From: Agapetus fuscipes
Lineage: Eukaryota; Arthropoda; Insecta; Trichoptera; Glossosomatidae
Direction of reading: 5' to 3'
Assembly: GCA_951799405.1 (NCBI GenBank)
Contig: OX637338.1
Coordinates: forward strand, 8,618,001 to 8,682,000
DNA: 64,000 nt
Below the pieces are notes generated by a model. That model saw only the letters and a program-made list of their open reading frames with translations, did not search any database and was not told where the DNA came from. The translations under genes were made by a program, and so were the position numbers. Below are positions 35,040-45,779 of this stretch, one piece after another. Every line of letters begins with the position of its first letter. The stretch's first letter is position 1.

Positions 35040-35206
35040 CTTGAAAGCTCAGGATTTTCTGTACCAAAATCTTCCAGGACTCTCTTTCTTGTGCAACTTC
35101 CCCCATGGTCTTCTTACTCCTTTCTAGTCTGTCAAAAACTTTGGCATGGGCCTCAACATTATCTGCCTATCGCATTCTGGGACGTCCAAGTGGTCTAACA
35201 TCGAAA
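35040..35206 (-). pseudogene. LINE C-terminal remnant, reverse
   Basis: On the minus strand one frame reads VRPLGRPRMR, stop, ADNVEAHAKVFDRLERSK then GEVAQERESWKIL. The GRPR.RWADNV motif and the R..W block are the usual C-terminus of LINE polyproteins; the stop replaces the expected Trp of RW. It is a different family from the R-bearing LINE. Short, dead remnant. Confidence 0.55.
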
Positions 35207-35782
35207 GGGACATTTATAATATACCTCCTTTAAAAAACTTTCTTCCAAAAAAAAAAAAAAACGAAAAATCTCATGCAGTGTCCTTTCAGTGTCTCAAAAC
35301 AAAGATAACACAACACAACACGCAACGCAACACACACCACATCACTACGCAACTAACAGCCCTGAAACCTGATCAGGACAGCAACTACCACATCCCCAAC
35401 ACCTCTGCGGCACTACAGCAAGTGTCTTGTAGACCCCTTGAGTCTCTTAAATCTAGGGAGTCTCCCGCACAGAATTCCTTGCAAAAAACTCAATACCCAT
35501 TTGCTGTAAAGCTGGATATACTTTTGGAGTTTTTTTTTTCATTGACCGAATTGTTCTCAGTATTATTTTTATTTACTCTCACCCTTTTCATCGATTAACC
35601 TTCGCTTTATATTCCGATTTTTTTTATACATAATGTGCTCTGTGTGTCCCCGCTATGTACCCATCACTTCTGAGCGCCGCCGATGATGAGGAGTATTATT
35701 GACAGACTTAATCACCTGTGAAGCATTGTTTAGTCTCGGCCCGCTCAGCCGTGAAATGGCGCGTAGCAGGGGTCTACGCCGC

Positions 35783-35796
35783 GTTGCCATGGCGAC
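35783..35796. promoter_or_regulatory. X-box-like palindrome (candidate RFX site)
   Basis: GTTGCCATGGCGAC differs at one position from the palindromic RFX X-box (GTTNCCATGGNAAC). It lies in a local GC-rich patch (35640-35840). Sequence match only. Confidence 0.3.
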
Positions 35797-35874
35797 GAGT
35801 ATTAGCTGAACTTTGACTCATTTCACCATGAGAAGGCGACGCGGAATCATATATCATCCGAAAATTAAGATGTT

Positions 35875-36056
35875 CTACGCCAAAGACTACGCAATACTTA
35901 CGAATCTAAGACTACGCCAAAGACTACGCAATACTAACGAATCTAAGACTACGCCAAAGACTACGCAATATTTACGAATCTACGACTACGCAGTACTTAC
36001 GAATCTAAGACTACGCAATACTTACAAATTTTAGACTACGCAATACTTACGACTCC
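35875..36056. repeat. Minisatellite of GACTACGCAATACTTACGAA units
   Basis: Five to six copies of a variable ~29-41-bp unit built from GACTACGC, an optional CAAAGACTACGC, and AATACTTACGAATCTAA. It produces artefactual Leu-Arg-rich frames. Confidence 0.85.
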
Positions 36057-36218
36057 AAGCCCTAAAATACAATTCAAGTTTGAGTCGGTTAAGTTAAAAT
36101 GAGTCGTATATTCGTACAACCAAAGGCGGTTATCTATTATTTGATTAAAAAAAAAATCAAGAAAAACATCTCAGTGTCAACAAGCACTATCTTGGTGCAT
36201 TAACATCTTTCTCCCTTA

Positions 36219-38220
36219 AGGCTGGTTCGGACAAGGCGAGTAATTTAGTCAAGTAACGAGTAATTTAGTGGCTAAACGTGTGCGAACCCCAACAATTTAG
36301 TCCAGTAGTTAAGTCAATGGTTTAGTCAAGCCGATCCATTTCATTCTATTTTTTCGGGCAAGTAGCGGCCCCGCCCACCGTCCGTGGGCGAGTGTTGCCG
36401 AAAAGCCACGGAAAAGTCCGAGTCCGAAGAGCCACGGAAAAGCCCGAGTCCGAGTCGAGTTTATTAGCGGCCGCGCCATTGGCCGCTCACTCTTGGCGGG
36501 GAAACGGAAATGCAAGAATGGCGGCAATTTAAATTGGCTGCAGTTTGAAAAGATAATGCCCGTTTTCAGCAAGAATATTTAAAGATAAAGTGCTGTTTAA
36601 TATTTAAGTACTTAAGAACTTCTTATATTTGCGAGCCCGATGTTCCGCTCCCTAAACTTAGCGACCTGTCAGTGAGGTTATGTCATGTTTAAACTGTAAA
36701 TAAGTGGATATGCACACCGATATCCTTGTTTTTTTAGAAACTCTTGAGAATATAGAAGTTGCTAGGACTTATCTACGTCCAAAAAGTTTTGAGAAAGGTA
36801 TTTTTTTTTCGATAAGAATAGTATGACATCGATTTTTGGTGCGGATATCAGCTGTCAAAAATACAATCATGTAGCTCCTTGCTGACAATAGAGCTGTACA
36901 AATATAGTTTTGGTAAAGATGTTGTGGAAATAACTATTATCGTCCATGAATTTATTACGTCGGTATTACCGGTCGATAGCTCAGTTGGTAGAGTGCTTGC
37001 ATTCCATGCCGTGAGCTCGGGTTCGAATCCCACCTAGCGCGAGGGTGTCAGAAATGATTTCCCGTTTCGGTGTTTATTTCAAACCCCAAAATAATAATGC
37101 CGGCAAGGTTTACTCAGCCTTCACAAGAAATGAGTACCAGCTCTCTCGGGAGCTGGGAAAACACCACTTCAATTGAAGTGGTTGGCGTAAGGCCGGCCCC
37201 CTTACCTGTAAAAATAAATAGGTTCAACTCGCCACATGCGACCCCTTCGGGGATAACGCGGCAAGAAGTTACACTATATGTGTAGCTTAGTTGCGTTTGC
37301 GTTGCGTTACGTAATTAAAAACATCGATCTTTTACATTGATCGATGTTTATAGGTACCTACCATAAATTTGTCATATCACAGGCCTTATGATATCCTTCA
37401 GATGGATTGTTACTTGTTGTTTTGTACAGAAACAATTCAGTGACACACGGGGATAACTAATTAGAGGCATTACAATTTTATGCCACTGTAAGCCATCAGC
37501 TGGTATCTGTGACAGACGTGAGAGGCGTATGTAGCAGGATTGAACAAGTTTCTCGCGGTCAGCCTCTGAAAAGTTGAACCATGTTTCTTCTTTAACTTGA
37601 TAATTGATTGGTGACCGCCGTGTATTTGAAAATGCCGATTTTACATGTCGAATATTGATGTTAATTGTCAACAACGAAAAACGCAACAGAGAAATGCATC
37701 TGAATGCAGCTGCAGACTACGAGCCGTATTATAGTGTGTGCATACAAAATATACTTTGTACACATCATTGAAAAGATAAAAATTCAATTAAAAAATAATG
37801 TTTGCAGCGTAAATGGTAGATATTATTTTAAACATCAAATAGTCATGTGTTGTTTTTATTTAAAATGTGTATATTATTTTATAAACCATAAAATACATTT
37901 CGAATTTACAAAAGTCGAGTTTCGAAGTTGTTTGCTAAACAGGCTCCTAGCTAGGTGGCCGGGCATAAATCAGTTAATATTACCAAACTATAGCCAATTT
38001 AAAGGGCTTTATAATAACATGATTTTAATACTCAATTAATATTTTCAAACTGCAGCCAATTCAAATTTTCCGCCATTATAGAAAGGGCTTTCTGCAGCCA
38101 ACTTCGCACTTGTGTACTGTACTGGACCGTAATGCGAACGCTTCACGGGCGAGTAGCGCCCCGCCCACTACTAAATTACTCGCTACTTGACTAAATCAGT
38201 GGCCTCGTGCGAACTAGCCT
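36219..38220. mobile_element. PIF/Harbinger-like non-autonomous DNA transposon
   Basis: 2,002 bp with 50-bp terminal inverted repeats (left AGGCTGGTTCGGACAAGGCG, right reversed AGGCTAGTTCGCACGAGGCC; 43 of 50 positions agree) and a TTA duplication at 36216-36218 and 38221-38223. A 3-bp TTA/TAA target is typical of PIF/Harbinger. Both ends carry repeats of GAGTAATTTAGT and a CGGGCRAGTAGCGCCCCGCCC-like block. No transposase is recognisable; a 104-codon minus frame (37372-37686) has no motif I know. A SINE A is nested at 36969-37306. Confidence 0.8.
36969..37306 (+). mobile_element. SINE A nested in the Harbinger-like element
   Basis: Full-length copy: CCGGTCGATAGCTCAGTTGG, GGGTTCGAATCCCACC, hairpin ACTTCAATTGAAGT, GACCCCTTCGGGGATAACGC, end TTGCGTTTGCGTTGCG. 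TTACGT occurs near both borders and may be the target duplication. Confidence 0.88.
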
Positions 38221-38223
38221 TTA

Positions 38224-39395
38224 ATAATGAATTCCCTTAAAACGTTTACAAGAAAAACACTTAGACCGCGCCCGCTGTAAATCACCGTGTAATTGCAACT
38301 AGCGAAATACGTTCTTCTTCTTCTTTTTCGCGTTGCTGATTTCCCGCGAGCAGCAAGGCCACTAGGAAAATGCTTTATGTATTTATTTGCAAACAGCATT
38401 CACTATGGGGGCGTAAAAAGTTTGTTCTGGTTTGAACTTTCCAGTACGGTAGTATACGGTAATTGTACTTTTTTTTGGAAAGCACATTTTTCACATATGA
38501 GCATTTAAGAGCTCGTAATTTTTTTACGTATATTTTCCTCATATTAAAATGCAATTAAAATTTATATTTCAAGTTTTACTCATAAATTAATGCACAATAA
38601 ATTGAAAAATATATTATTTATTCAATTTATTCAATTTAGCAATCTCCACAAAAACAATTACTTCTTATTAGAAAGTTATTTGTAAGTATGTTTTGATTTA
38701 GTTTTCCTTGTATGATTGTATATTTAAGGTTTAAAGAAAACCTTTTTCTCCAAAAATTACCAAACTTATATGGTTATTTTTGATTTCTTACTTGGATCAT
38801 TTTAAAGGGCAAAAAAAACCAGCATGTTATTACTTTTATCCATTAAGTATTGTCTTCATGACGCCCATGCATTACTGGAAGAACTAGTTTCTTGAAAACT
38901 GGAAAACTATCACAAAAAAACATCATAGTTTTAATTTTGTATTACATTTTTTTTCTTACAAAAATAGTTTATATTGTAACAATTTAAATAACCATCATTA
39001 GTGTGTGCTTAAAAATTAACCTGAAAAAATTCTAAAATTGGTATTGTTTCAAATAACTCACCTCTACAAACATTATTTTGGGATACAACTTGATAGAGCA
39101 TAACACTTTGTGGCTTTATTTTCTATTTTTTCACCCTAAGGTTTAACTGAAAATATTCACTGACGGCTCCAATGAAAATTTCCATCCCAAGCAACATCAT
39201 AAACAGATAACAATTTCTCCTAAACTGCATGATATTGCATTGCGATGAAATATCTACGACCATCGTTTCCCACCGTACTTGTTTTCCTTACTTTATGGCA
39301 GTTTTTTAATACAAAACTTTCATAAACCGGCTTTTTCATGTCGTTGGGCTGAAACGAGGACGTTTCTGGGACGCGGCAAAGGGCCACGGCATAAA
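38224..39395. other. AT-rich non-coding DNA
   Basis: No feature recognised. Confidence 0.5.
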
Positions 39396-39399
39396 GGAA

Positions 39400-39911
39400 T
39401 AATACCTCGAAATAAAACGTGCCCTAACATACGAGGTATTTGAGATACGAGCTGTCGAGAGAACGAAGTTTTGTTTTGAGATACTAGCAAAATGTGAGTT
39501 GTGAACAAATGAAATGAAATGGAAAAGAAACACCCCGAAAAAGTTGCAACTGAAATACGTGGGAGCTGTTTAATGACACTTGCTTTCCTAATTTACGCAG
39601 CGTTTTGAAAGGAAGAAAGAAATAAACCTCCTCGGACCTTTTTTTTAAATCCAGCGAAAAAGGCAAAGACAAGTGAAGAGAAAAGCAGTGACTAAAATTT
39701 GGCACACAGTAACTTTTGAGTTGTGTGTATTTTGCAGTTAGTTTGCAGATAGTTGCATTTAAGTGATCAAAATACACATACAAATGCATGTACACTGTAT
39801 AATAAGCAGTTTTTTTTTGCTTTCCATTATTTGTCATTTATAAATTCATTTTTCATTTCAAAAACACGTAGCAAAAACGTTTAAACTCGTATCTCGAGGT
39901 ATCACTGTACC
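39400..39911 (-). mobile_element. pogo/Tigger-like element remnant
   Basis: At the right edge the minus strand reads TACAGTGATACCTCGAGATA, then CGAGTTTAAACG, matching the CAGTGATACCTCGAGATACGAG-type terminus I associate with Tigger/pogo transposons. ACGAGGTATTTGAGATACGA at 39431-39450 repeats the motif inside. No transposase frame was found and the left end is uncertain. Confidence 0.4.
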
Positions 39912-39924
39912 TACACCACTTCTC

Positions 39925-40058
39925 CGAGTATAAAATTAACCATGTAACCAAAAATCGCACAGAAACTAAACTCTCACTAGAAGCGCTGTCGGATTTTTCA
40001 TGGATTTTTTGGTGAAACGCTTTGACTGAGTGTAAGTGTAATGTTTTACACTTGGGTT
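39925..40058. mobile_element. M-family MITE
   Basis: GAGTATAAAATTAACCATGT, centre AAACTCTCACTAGAAGCGCT, TTTTTTGGTGAAACGCTTTG, GTAATGTTTTACACTTGGG. The right half is well preserved. Confidence 0.55.
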
Positions 40059-40494
40059 ACAGTTTGAAAAAGACACCAATATGCCGCAGTTACAATAAGC
40101 CCCCGTGTTCCCATATGCCTGTGCTATATTGTTTACAGTGACCTACATACATATGGATGCGATGTGATCACACAAAGACGGCCTAGTACATTCAAAGAGC
40201 CGAATCGCCTTTTGACTCTTTTACCCCCATGCCAGAGAGGCATGCCAAAATAAAGTAAATGTATACTTTCTCTGAGAAACTGTTGTATAAAGGACTGTGT
40301 GAGTTGTATTAGTAGTTCATATTTTTTTTACCATTTAGTTATGATTTAGCCACCTTAAGATGCAAACGGATTGCTTGCGAAACCGGTCGTGGAATTTAAT
40401 ACACTCGCCGTAATCAAAAACAAGGTAGTTTATATTTTTTTATCTTTTAAGATAAATGATAACAAAGAATGAAATTTAATTATTATTAATCATG

Positions 40495-40795
40495 TTCCTT
40501 GACTTATTGGTTAATATGAGGCTGAACATTCAAAGTGTAAAAAATGTTTCACTTTTCCCACGTCACCCCTGTTTCAGGAATGATCAGCAAAAGTCGCAGG
40601 GCTAATGTTCAATTGAGGTTTGGATTTTAAATTGTAAGTAGGTACACATAATAATAATAATAATAATAGGATGATTTATTTGGTGGGCGCTGTTTTTGAC
40701 ATGCAGCATTTGTAAGCGCGAACTTACATGTGTTTATTTGTGGGTATACATTCAGTATAAATTTTAACTGTTAATGCATATTGAAACTTATGTTA
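40495..40795 (+). mobile_element. R repeat copy interrupted by a SINE B tail
   Basis: TTCCTTGACTTATTGGTTAA boundary, TTTCAGGAATGATCAGCAAA, then, after an insertion at about 40653-40700, CATGCAGCATTTGTAAGCGC and GAACTTACATGTG. The stem arms TGTAAG/CTTACA are intact. Confidence 0.85.
40653..40700 (-). mobile_element. SINE B 3'-end fragment nested in R
   Basis: Reversed AAAAACAGCGCCCACCAAAT preceded by the ATT-type tail (ATAATAATAATAATAATA). A 5'-truncated SINE of about 45 bp, giving a clear order of insertion: R first, then SINE B. Confidence 0.75.
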
Positions 40796-41276
40796 AAGAT
40801 TAATAATTGTGACTACGTTATTGTTAGTCGTAATCAAATCTCTTTGCATAATGATAAAATTAAATTAATTCCCCAAATTGAGTGCACAATAGTAGAACTA
40901 TTAATTAGGGAATACAATTAACTGAAGCGTCGCTCTGTAACGGTAACTTTAACAGCTATTTAAATTTAATCACTCACTCAAACGCATTAGCGTAATCATG
41001 AATGATTTGAATCACTGCTAGTTTATGATTCATCATTCATTCCATACGCGGTGATGACATCTGCTCCCAAAATATATTCTGGTAATCGTAAATAATATTT
41101 ACAAAAGTCAATACTTTCAACAGAATTTTGACGAAATTTTCCAGTTTGAATTATTATGTTGTATAGAGTACATGCTTGTGCTACGCTTTTGTCGTAGAAG
41201 TGGAAAAAGGTAAAATGGATTTATGATATAGAAATAAGAGTGCAGTAAAATATTGTTACGATTTTTGGTTCGGATA

Positions 41277-41785
41277 TTGTACTGTAACTGTAACTCTGTC
41301 GCCATTCCGCTAGGGGTGGCCAGAGCCTCTGCAGAGCTGCCTCTATTTTTTCCTATCCTTACATACCTCTTTCAACTCATTCATATCCATCACCTTTTTC
41401 ATGCATTTTCTTCTTGTACGCTCACTTTGGATATCCTATTCTTTCACAATCTCCTCAATCTTATCACTCCATACTTTTCTCGGTCGTCCCTTCCCTCTTT
41501 TTCCTTTCACACTTTCTTTGTATACATACTTTGTCAGTCTATCATCATTCATTCTTTCCACATGCCCAAACCATCTCATCACATTCTTTTGTACCTTAAC
41601 TTTCACATACTCTTTCAAATTACATTCTTTTTTTACCCATTCATTCCTAACTCTATCCCTCAAAGTTTTTCCTGTCATGCTTCTCAAATGCTTCATTTCC
41701 AGCGTACATACTTTACTCATTTCGCTATCGTTCACTGTCCATGTTTCACTTTCATACATCAAAGTCTTTTCACATAAAACTCTAC
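41277..41785 (-). pseudogene. LINE-2 C-terminal remnant, reverse
   Basis: On the minus strand: YESETWTVNDSEMSKVC, MRWFGHVERMNDDRLTKYVY, GKGRPRKVWSDKIEEIVKE, then a frame break, CMKKVMDMNELKEVCKDRKK, stop, the GGCCACCCCTAGCGGAATGG end and a TTACAG-type tail. It closely matches the 44.3-45.1 kb copy. The W before WTV-type context and Y(G)SE are the usual post-RT signature of RTE-like LINEs. Confidence 0.85.
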
Positions 41786-41789
41786 TCTT

Positions 41790-42675
41790 TTTTTTACTCA
41801 TTTATTTTACACGTTTATATTTATTTTTACAAAGACACTCTCAATTATTTCATTACACTGGTTTTAGTTCACTGGTCAAATTTGTTCGATGTATTGGTGG
41901 AGCTCGCAGATGACTGACTGCCTAGTGCAAGCAACTTGCACCCTTTTTATACTAAGAAGATGGAACTGTTGAGAACACATTTTTGCTAGACTGTTCTCGA
42001 AGCACATACATAATTAAAGTAATCTAGTGACTTCTCTATTTACACAAAATTATCAATCCTACCCACCAATCCAATAAAGAATTCCTATAACTAATACTTT
42101 TACATATTTTAATATTTACATTACCTATTTACATAACAATATGTTCAAATGGCAAAAGTACCTACCATAACAAAGGAATGTTATTTGACAACAAAATTTA
42201 ACTGAATCCCGGATACCAACTAACCTTCCAGTGTTGACTGTTGCCTACCGCATCGTGCATCTCATACAGACACATGCGCCTAATAGCTAGGCAGTACGTA
42301 TACATGGTAAAAAACGAATTTTAACTTGATATTGAGATAGAGAATTAAAAATTTAAATTTGAATAGAGCCATCGTTACCACTTCATTCAATTTCAAATGA
42401 GATATTTTAAAGGAATGCTAGAAAATATTTATTTTGAAATGTATTTGCCTATACCCTATGCACGCGCCTGGCCTACCGTATAAATAAAACAGAATCAAAA
42501 ACCGTAAAATATATAAATAAAGTACTAACAAACATGTGTATTTAAACCAGTTATAGGTACCTACTCTATAAAACAATTGTAGAGTTAAATTGCTAAAGCC
42601 TCTTGACCATAGTGTTAATACGTCTTTTCCCACGAACTGCATGCCAAATAACCAAGTTTATACTTCTTCTCTTCT
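41790..42675. other. AT-rich non-coding DNA
   Basis: No feature recognised. Confidence 0.5.
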
Positions 42676-42679
42676 TCTT

Positions 42680-43128
42680 AATCTTGTGCTTCATAGCCGA
42701 GGGCTGTAACCCGTGTGGAAAAAAACACTCTTCTCCAGTTTTTTCTTGACTGCGCTGTCCACAGCGCTACAACCACCGAAATGCCTGCTGCCGTCTTCAC
42801 TCTATTGGCACCTCGTGTGGGGGATCTTCCTCTTCCTCTCTTCCCTCCAAGCCACAGATTACAACCAGTCAATCTAAGCTATCCTCATTTCCGCGGACAG
42901 TGTTTCCAAAGAACTGAAGAATAGATCGTATACATACACCGGCCAGAATCAAGCCATCTAAATGTATCTCCCGACGAATGGACTTGTTGGTACTTTTAGC
43001 CGTTCATGGGATTCGGAGCATGCACCTCTGGCACCACATTTTGAAGGCGTCAATTTTTCTCTTTTCTGCTACTTTTATGTTCCATGTCTCAGCAGCATAG
43101 AAAAATACAAGAGTGGTTATCCTCCATT
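42680..43128 (-). pseudogene. BovB/RTE-like LINE C-terminal remnant, reverse
   Basis: On the minus strand: FYAAETWNIKVAEKRKIDAF, KMWCQRCMLRIP, stop, TAKSTNKSIRREI, and after frame breaks GKRGRGRSPTR followed by RKNWRRVFFSTRVTALGYEA and QD stop. The order ETW..., W..R.LRIPWTA, RG RGR...R and W(R)R is the RTE/BovB C-terminus. At least one stop and one frameshift. A third family, distinct from LINE-1 and LINE-2 here. Confidence 0.75.
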
Positions 43129-43198
43129 TTTACTTGTTTTTTTTTTTTACTTTTTAGGAATTTACACTTATTTCTCAATAGAAGAAAGTGCTTTGAAA

Positions 43199-43447
43199 TC
43201 TAATCTAATCTAATCTAAGCTGCAAAGATATGTTACATTGGGGATTCACATTATATGCATTCTCACAAGCAAACACGTTCAAGTTCGCGCTTGCAAACCT
43301 ACAACATAAAAACCCAAATCTCAAATGGACATACACCCTGCAACTCTCGCTGTCCTTCCCTGAAACAGGGGTGACATTGGCAAAGTGAACCATTTTTACA
43401 GCATAGGCGGTCAGCCGTATACCAACCTATAGACTATAAGTCAAGGA
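43199..43447 (-). mobile_element. R repeat copy, reverse, with TTAGA tail
   Basis: Plus strand starts with CTAATCTAATCTAATCTAAG (the reversed tail). On the minus strand the unit starts TTCCTTGACTTATAGTCTAT. The stem-loop arms read TTGCAAG-CGCGAA-CTTGAA, a covariant version of TGTAAG/CTTACA. Confidence 0.88.
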
Positions 43448-43644
43448 ACAATAAATTTAAAAATTTAAACATGCTTTGAAATAGGTATTGGAGAAGGAAA
43501 CAAAGCATGAAATCGGGTCTTTTCTCTGCCTAGTTTTCAGTTTCCAGCCTAGCGCCTTCTCGATTCGTCGTTGGGCTCCTATTTCCTGTAGCGATCCGCA
43601 AATGTCACCGCTATTAAGGGAAAGGCAACGTCGCACAGCCCTAC

Positions 43645-43772
43645 CCTGTCCTCAAAGTAAAAAACTTTCCGTATAAAGAAACTATACAAAAATATGTATG
43701 TTAACTTGAACAGCGCCATCAATGAGCGTTTTAGTTTATACTATGTTTTGGTAAAAAGTAATATAAAACATG
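43645..43772. mobile_element. M-family MITE, degraded
   Basis: CCTCAAAGTAAAAAACTTTC, centre GAACAGCGCCATCAATGAGC, TTTTGGTAAAAAG. Only the centre and one arm are clear. Confidence 0.4.
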
Positions 43773-43774
43773 AT

Positions 43775-44128
43775 CTAAGTTGCAATGATATATTAACATT
43801 CTAAATTCATATTAAATGCATGCCCACAAATAGACACGTGTAAGTTCACGATTAAAAAAGGTTTCATGTGTACTCACTTCTCACCATTCAAAATTTACCT
43901 TAAGTACATTTAAGATTTATATTAAATGCATTCCCACAAGCAGACATGTATAAGTTTGCACTTAAACGTACCGCATGTGGACTTACAATATGACAATCAA
44001 ACCTCAAATGACATGAACCCTGCAACTTTTGTCGACCGTCCCTGAAACAGGGGTGGCACTAAAAAAATAAACCATTTTTCCAGTTTGAGTGGTCAGCCTA
44101 ATACCAACCTACATATAAGTCAAAGAAT
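43775..44128 (-). mobile_element. Two overlapping R copies, reverse
   Basis: The distal block (ATTCATATTAAATGCATGCC, then AGATTTATATTAAATGCATT) occurs twice while the proximal block occurs once, so one truncated R copy lies next to or inside another. Minus-strand start TTCTTTGACTTATATGTAGG. Confidence 0.7.
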
Positions 44129-44280
44129 GATTGAATGAAATGCATTTTTCATATATGGTGTATTGGTCTACAAGTGATCTCGTAGTCAAACTGAGAAAGT
44201 AGCTACATAATTTAAAAAGTATCACGTCTCAACTATTTTAAATATTTCTTTAGAAATTAACTGAAAGAACATATGCTTTA

Positions 44281-44345
44281 GGTGGACTCAGTTGCTGTAA
44301 AGCCAAATGGACGTTTGGTGACAGGTCTTTGGTTTACCAAAGGTC
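44281..44345 (-). mobile_element. SINE B fragment, reverse
   Basis: Reversed, it reads ACCAAAGACCTGTCACCAAA, CGTCCATTTGGCTTTACAGC, the mid-body of SINE B (compare 24770-24815). It borders the LINE-2 fragment. Confidence 0.65.
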
Positions 44346-44388
44346 TGGGTGAAATGAAGATGAAAATGAAAATGAAGAATGCACGTTT

Positions 44389-45048
44389 ATGTTGAATGGT
44401 ACGAAAGTTGAAATTGTGGATGAATTTAGATACTTGGGAAGTATGTTTGAGAAGAATGGAAAGATGACAAGAGAACTTGAGAATAGGGTGTGCAAGGGAA
44501 AGCAAGTGGTCGGTGCAATAGGAAGAATAGCAAAGAACAAGCGATTGACGATGGATCTGAGAATGGCGGTACACAATGGCATATTGTTACCGACTTTGAT
44601 GTATGGAAGTGAAGCATGGACAGTGAACGATAGCGAAATGAGTAAAGTATGTACGGTGGAAATGAAGCATTTGAGAAGCATGACAGGAAAAACTCTGAGG
44701 GATAGAGTTAGGAATGAATGGGTAAAAAAAGAATGTAATTTGAAAGAGGATGTGAAAGTTAAGGTACAAAAGAATGTGATGAGATGGTTTGGGCATGTGG
44801 AAAGAATGAATGATGATAGACTGACAAAGTATGTATACAAAGAAAGTGTGAAAGGAAAAAGAGGGAAGGGACGACCGAGAAAAGTATGGAGTGATCAGAT
44901 TGGGGAGATTGTGAAAGAATGGGATATACAAAGTGAGCGTAAAAGAAGAAAATGCATGAAAAAGGTGATGGATATGAATGAATTGAAAGAGGTATGTAAG
45001 GATAGGAAAAAATGGAGGCAACTCTGCAGAGGCTCTGGCCACCCCTAG
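44389..45048 (+). pseudogene. LINE-2 (RTE-like) C-terminal coding fragment
   Basis: A 219-codon open frame covering the region downstream of the RT domain: DEFRYLGSMFEKNGKMTREL, LMYGSEAWTVNDSEMSKVC, MRWFGHVERMNDDRLTKYVY, GKGRPRKVWSDQIGEIVKEW, KRRKCMKKVMDMNELKEVCK, ending CRGSGHP. The APE endonuclease and RT are missing, so the copy is 5'-truncated although its frame is unbroken, which suggests it is young. The 3' UTR is almost absent: the stop is followed by about 20 bp and then the tail. LINE-1 at 46.4 kb has the same layout with diverged sequence. Confidence 0.9.
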
Positions 45049-45086
45049 CGGAATGGCGACAGAGTTACAGTTACAGTTACAGTTAC
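45049..45086 (+). repeat. LINE-2 3' end with (TTACAG)n tail
   Basis: GGAATGGCGACAGAG followed by TTACAGTTACAGTTACAGTT. Short tandem-repeat tails rather than poly(A) are characteristic of RTE-type LINEs. Confidence 0.85.
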
Positions 45087-45594
45087 TGGGTCCCAATGAA
45101 AACGAGAAAAATACTTATCTTGATTTTTTGTACCTATCGGAAATCGATACCTTAGCATTTCGGTTACCGTAGTCCGTAGCTGTTGCCTACAGTCCAGTTA
45201 TACCTGATCATTACGGTCAAACGAAAGATCTAGTCAAGGAATTAACCTTCGAAAATAAATACCTCTCCTTGTGTATAGATAAAATAAAATATTTATTGTA
45301 TAAAATCATGATTGAACCTATCGATCGCTGGAATGAAGTTTTTATCGTGTGCTAAAATAAGGGTTCCAATTAAGGCTCAACTTTCTTTGACAAATCAGGA
45401 ATGAACGGCCTTCTACAAAAAGTTGATGAATACGGGCAAGTCCCTGATTATTTTCCGATCTTTCAGTTTCAATCCTAAATATACTACTTATTTCACTGAA
45501 TAAAATGTTTAGAAATGAAAAGAAATATTATCATGCTGATTTATTGGCAAACATTATTTTGTGAGAATCACACCTCAAATAGTCCATCTATCTA
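45087..45594. other. Non-coding DNA
   Basis: No feature recognised. Confidence 0.5.
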
Positions 45595-45725
45595 TCTATA
45601 ATCTATAATCTAAGTTGCAAGGATATGTTAACATTTAAGGCTCATATGAAATGCATGCCTACAGACAAGCGCGTGTAGGTTCGCGCCTACACATTCTGCA
45701 TGTGTGCATACTAATAAAGAATGCA
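45595..45725 (-). mobile_element. R repeat 3' fragment, reverse
   Basis: Distal half of R with the tail at the left (ATCTATAATCTAAGTTGCAA). Stem-loop arms TGTAGG-CGCGAA-CCTACA, the second covariant form. Confidence 0.85.
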
Positions 45726-45779
45726 TACAATGTGTGCATACAATGCTAATCAATATCTCCAAAAAAATCCAGTTGCTGT

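Noticed and set aside
35146..35598. Plus-strand 150-codon frame
   Set aside because: The start overlaps an antisense LINE remnant and the rest is low-complexity (CAACA-rich, T-rich). No recognised domain.
41253..41913. Long plus-strand open frames (170-174 codons, Phe/Ser/His-rich)
   Set aside because: They are antisense shadows of the LINE-2 coding remnant on the minus strand.
43199..43220. Telomere-like repeats
   Set aside because: The unit is TTAGA at the end of an R copy, i.e. a LINE tail, not TTAGG.
44334..45096. Minus-strand frames of 168-169 codons
   Set aside because: Antisense shadows of the LINE-2 fragment at 44389-45048.
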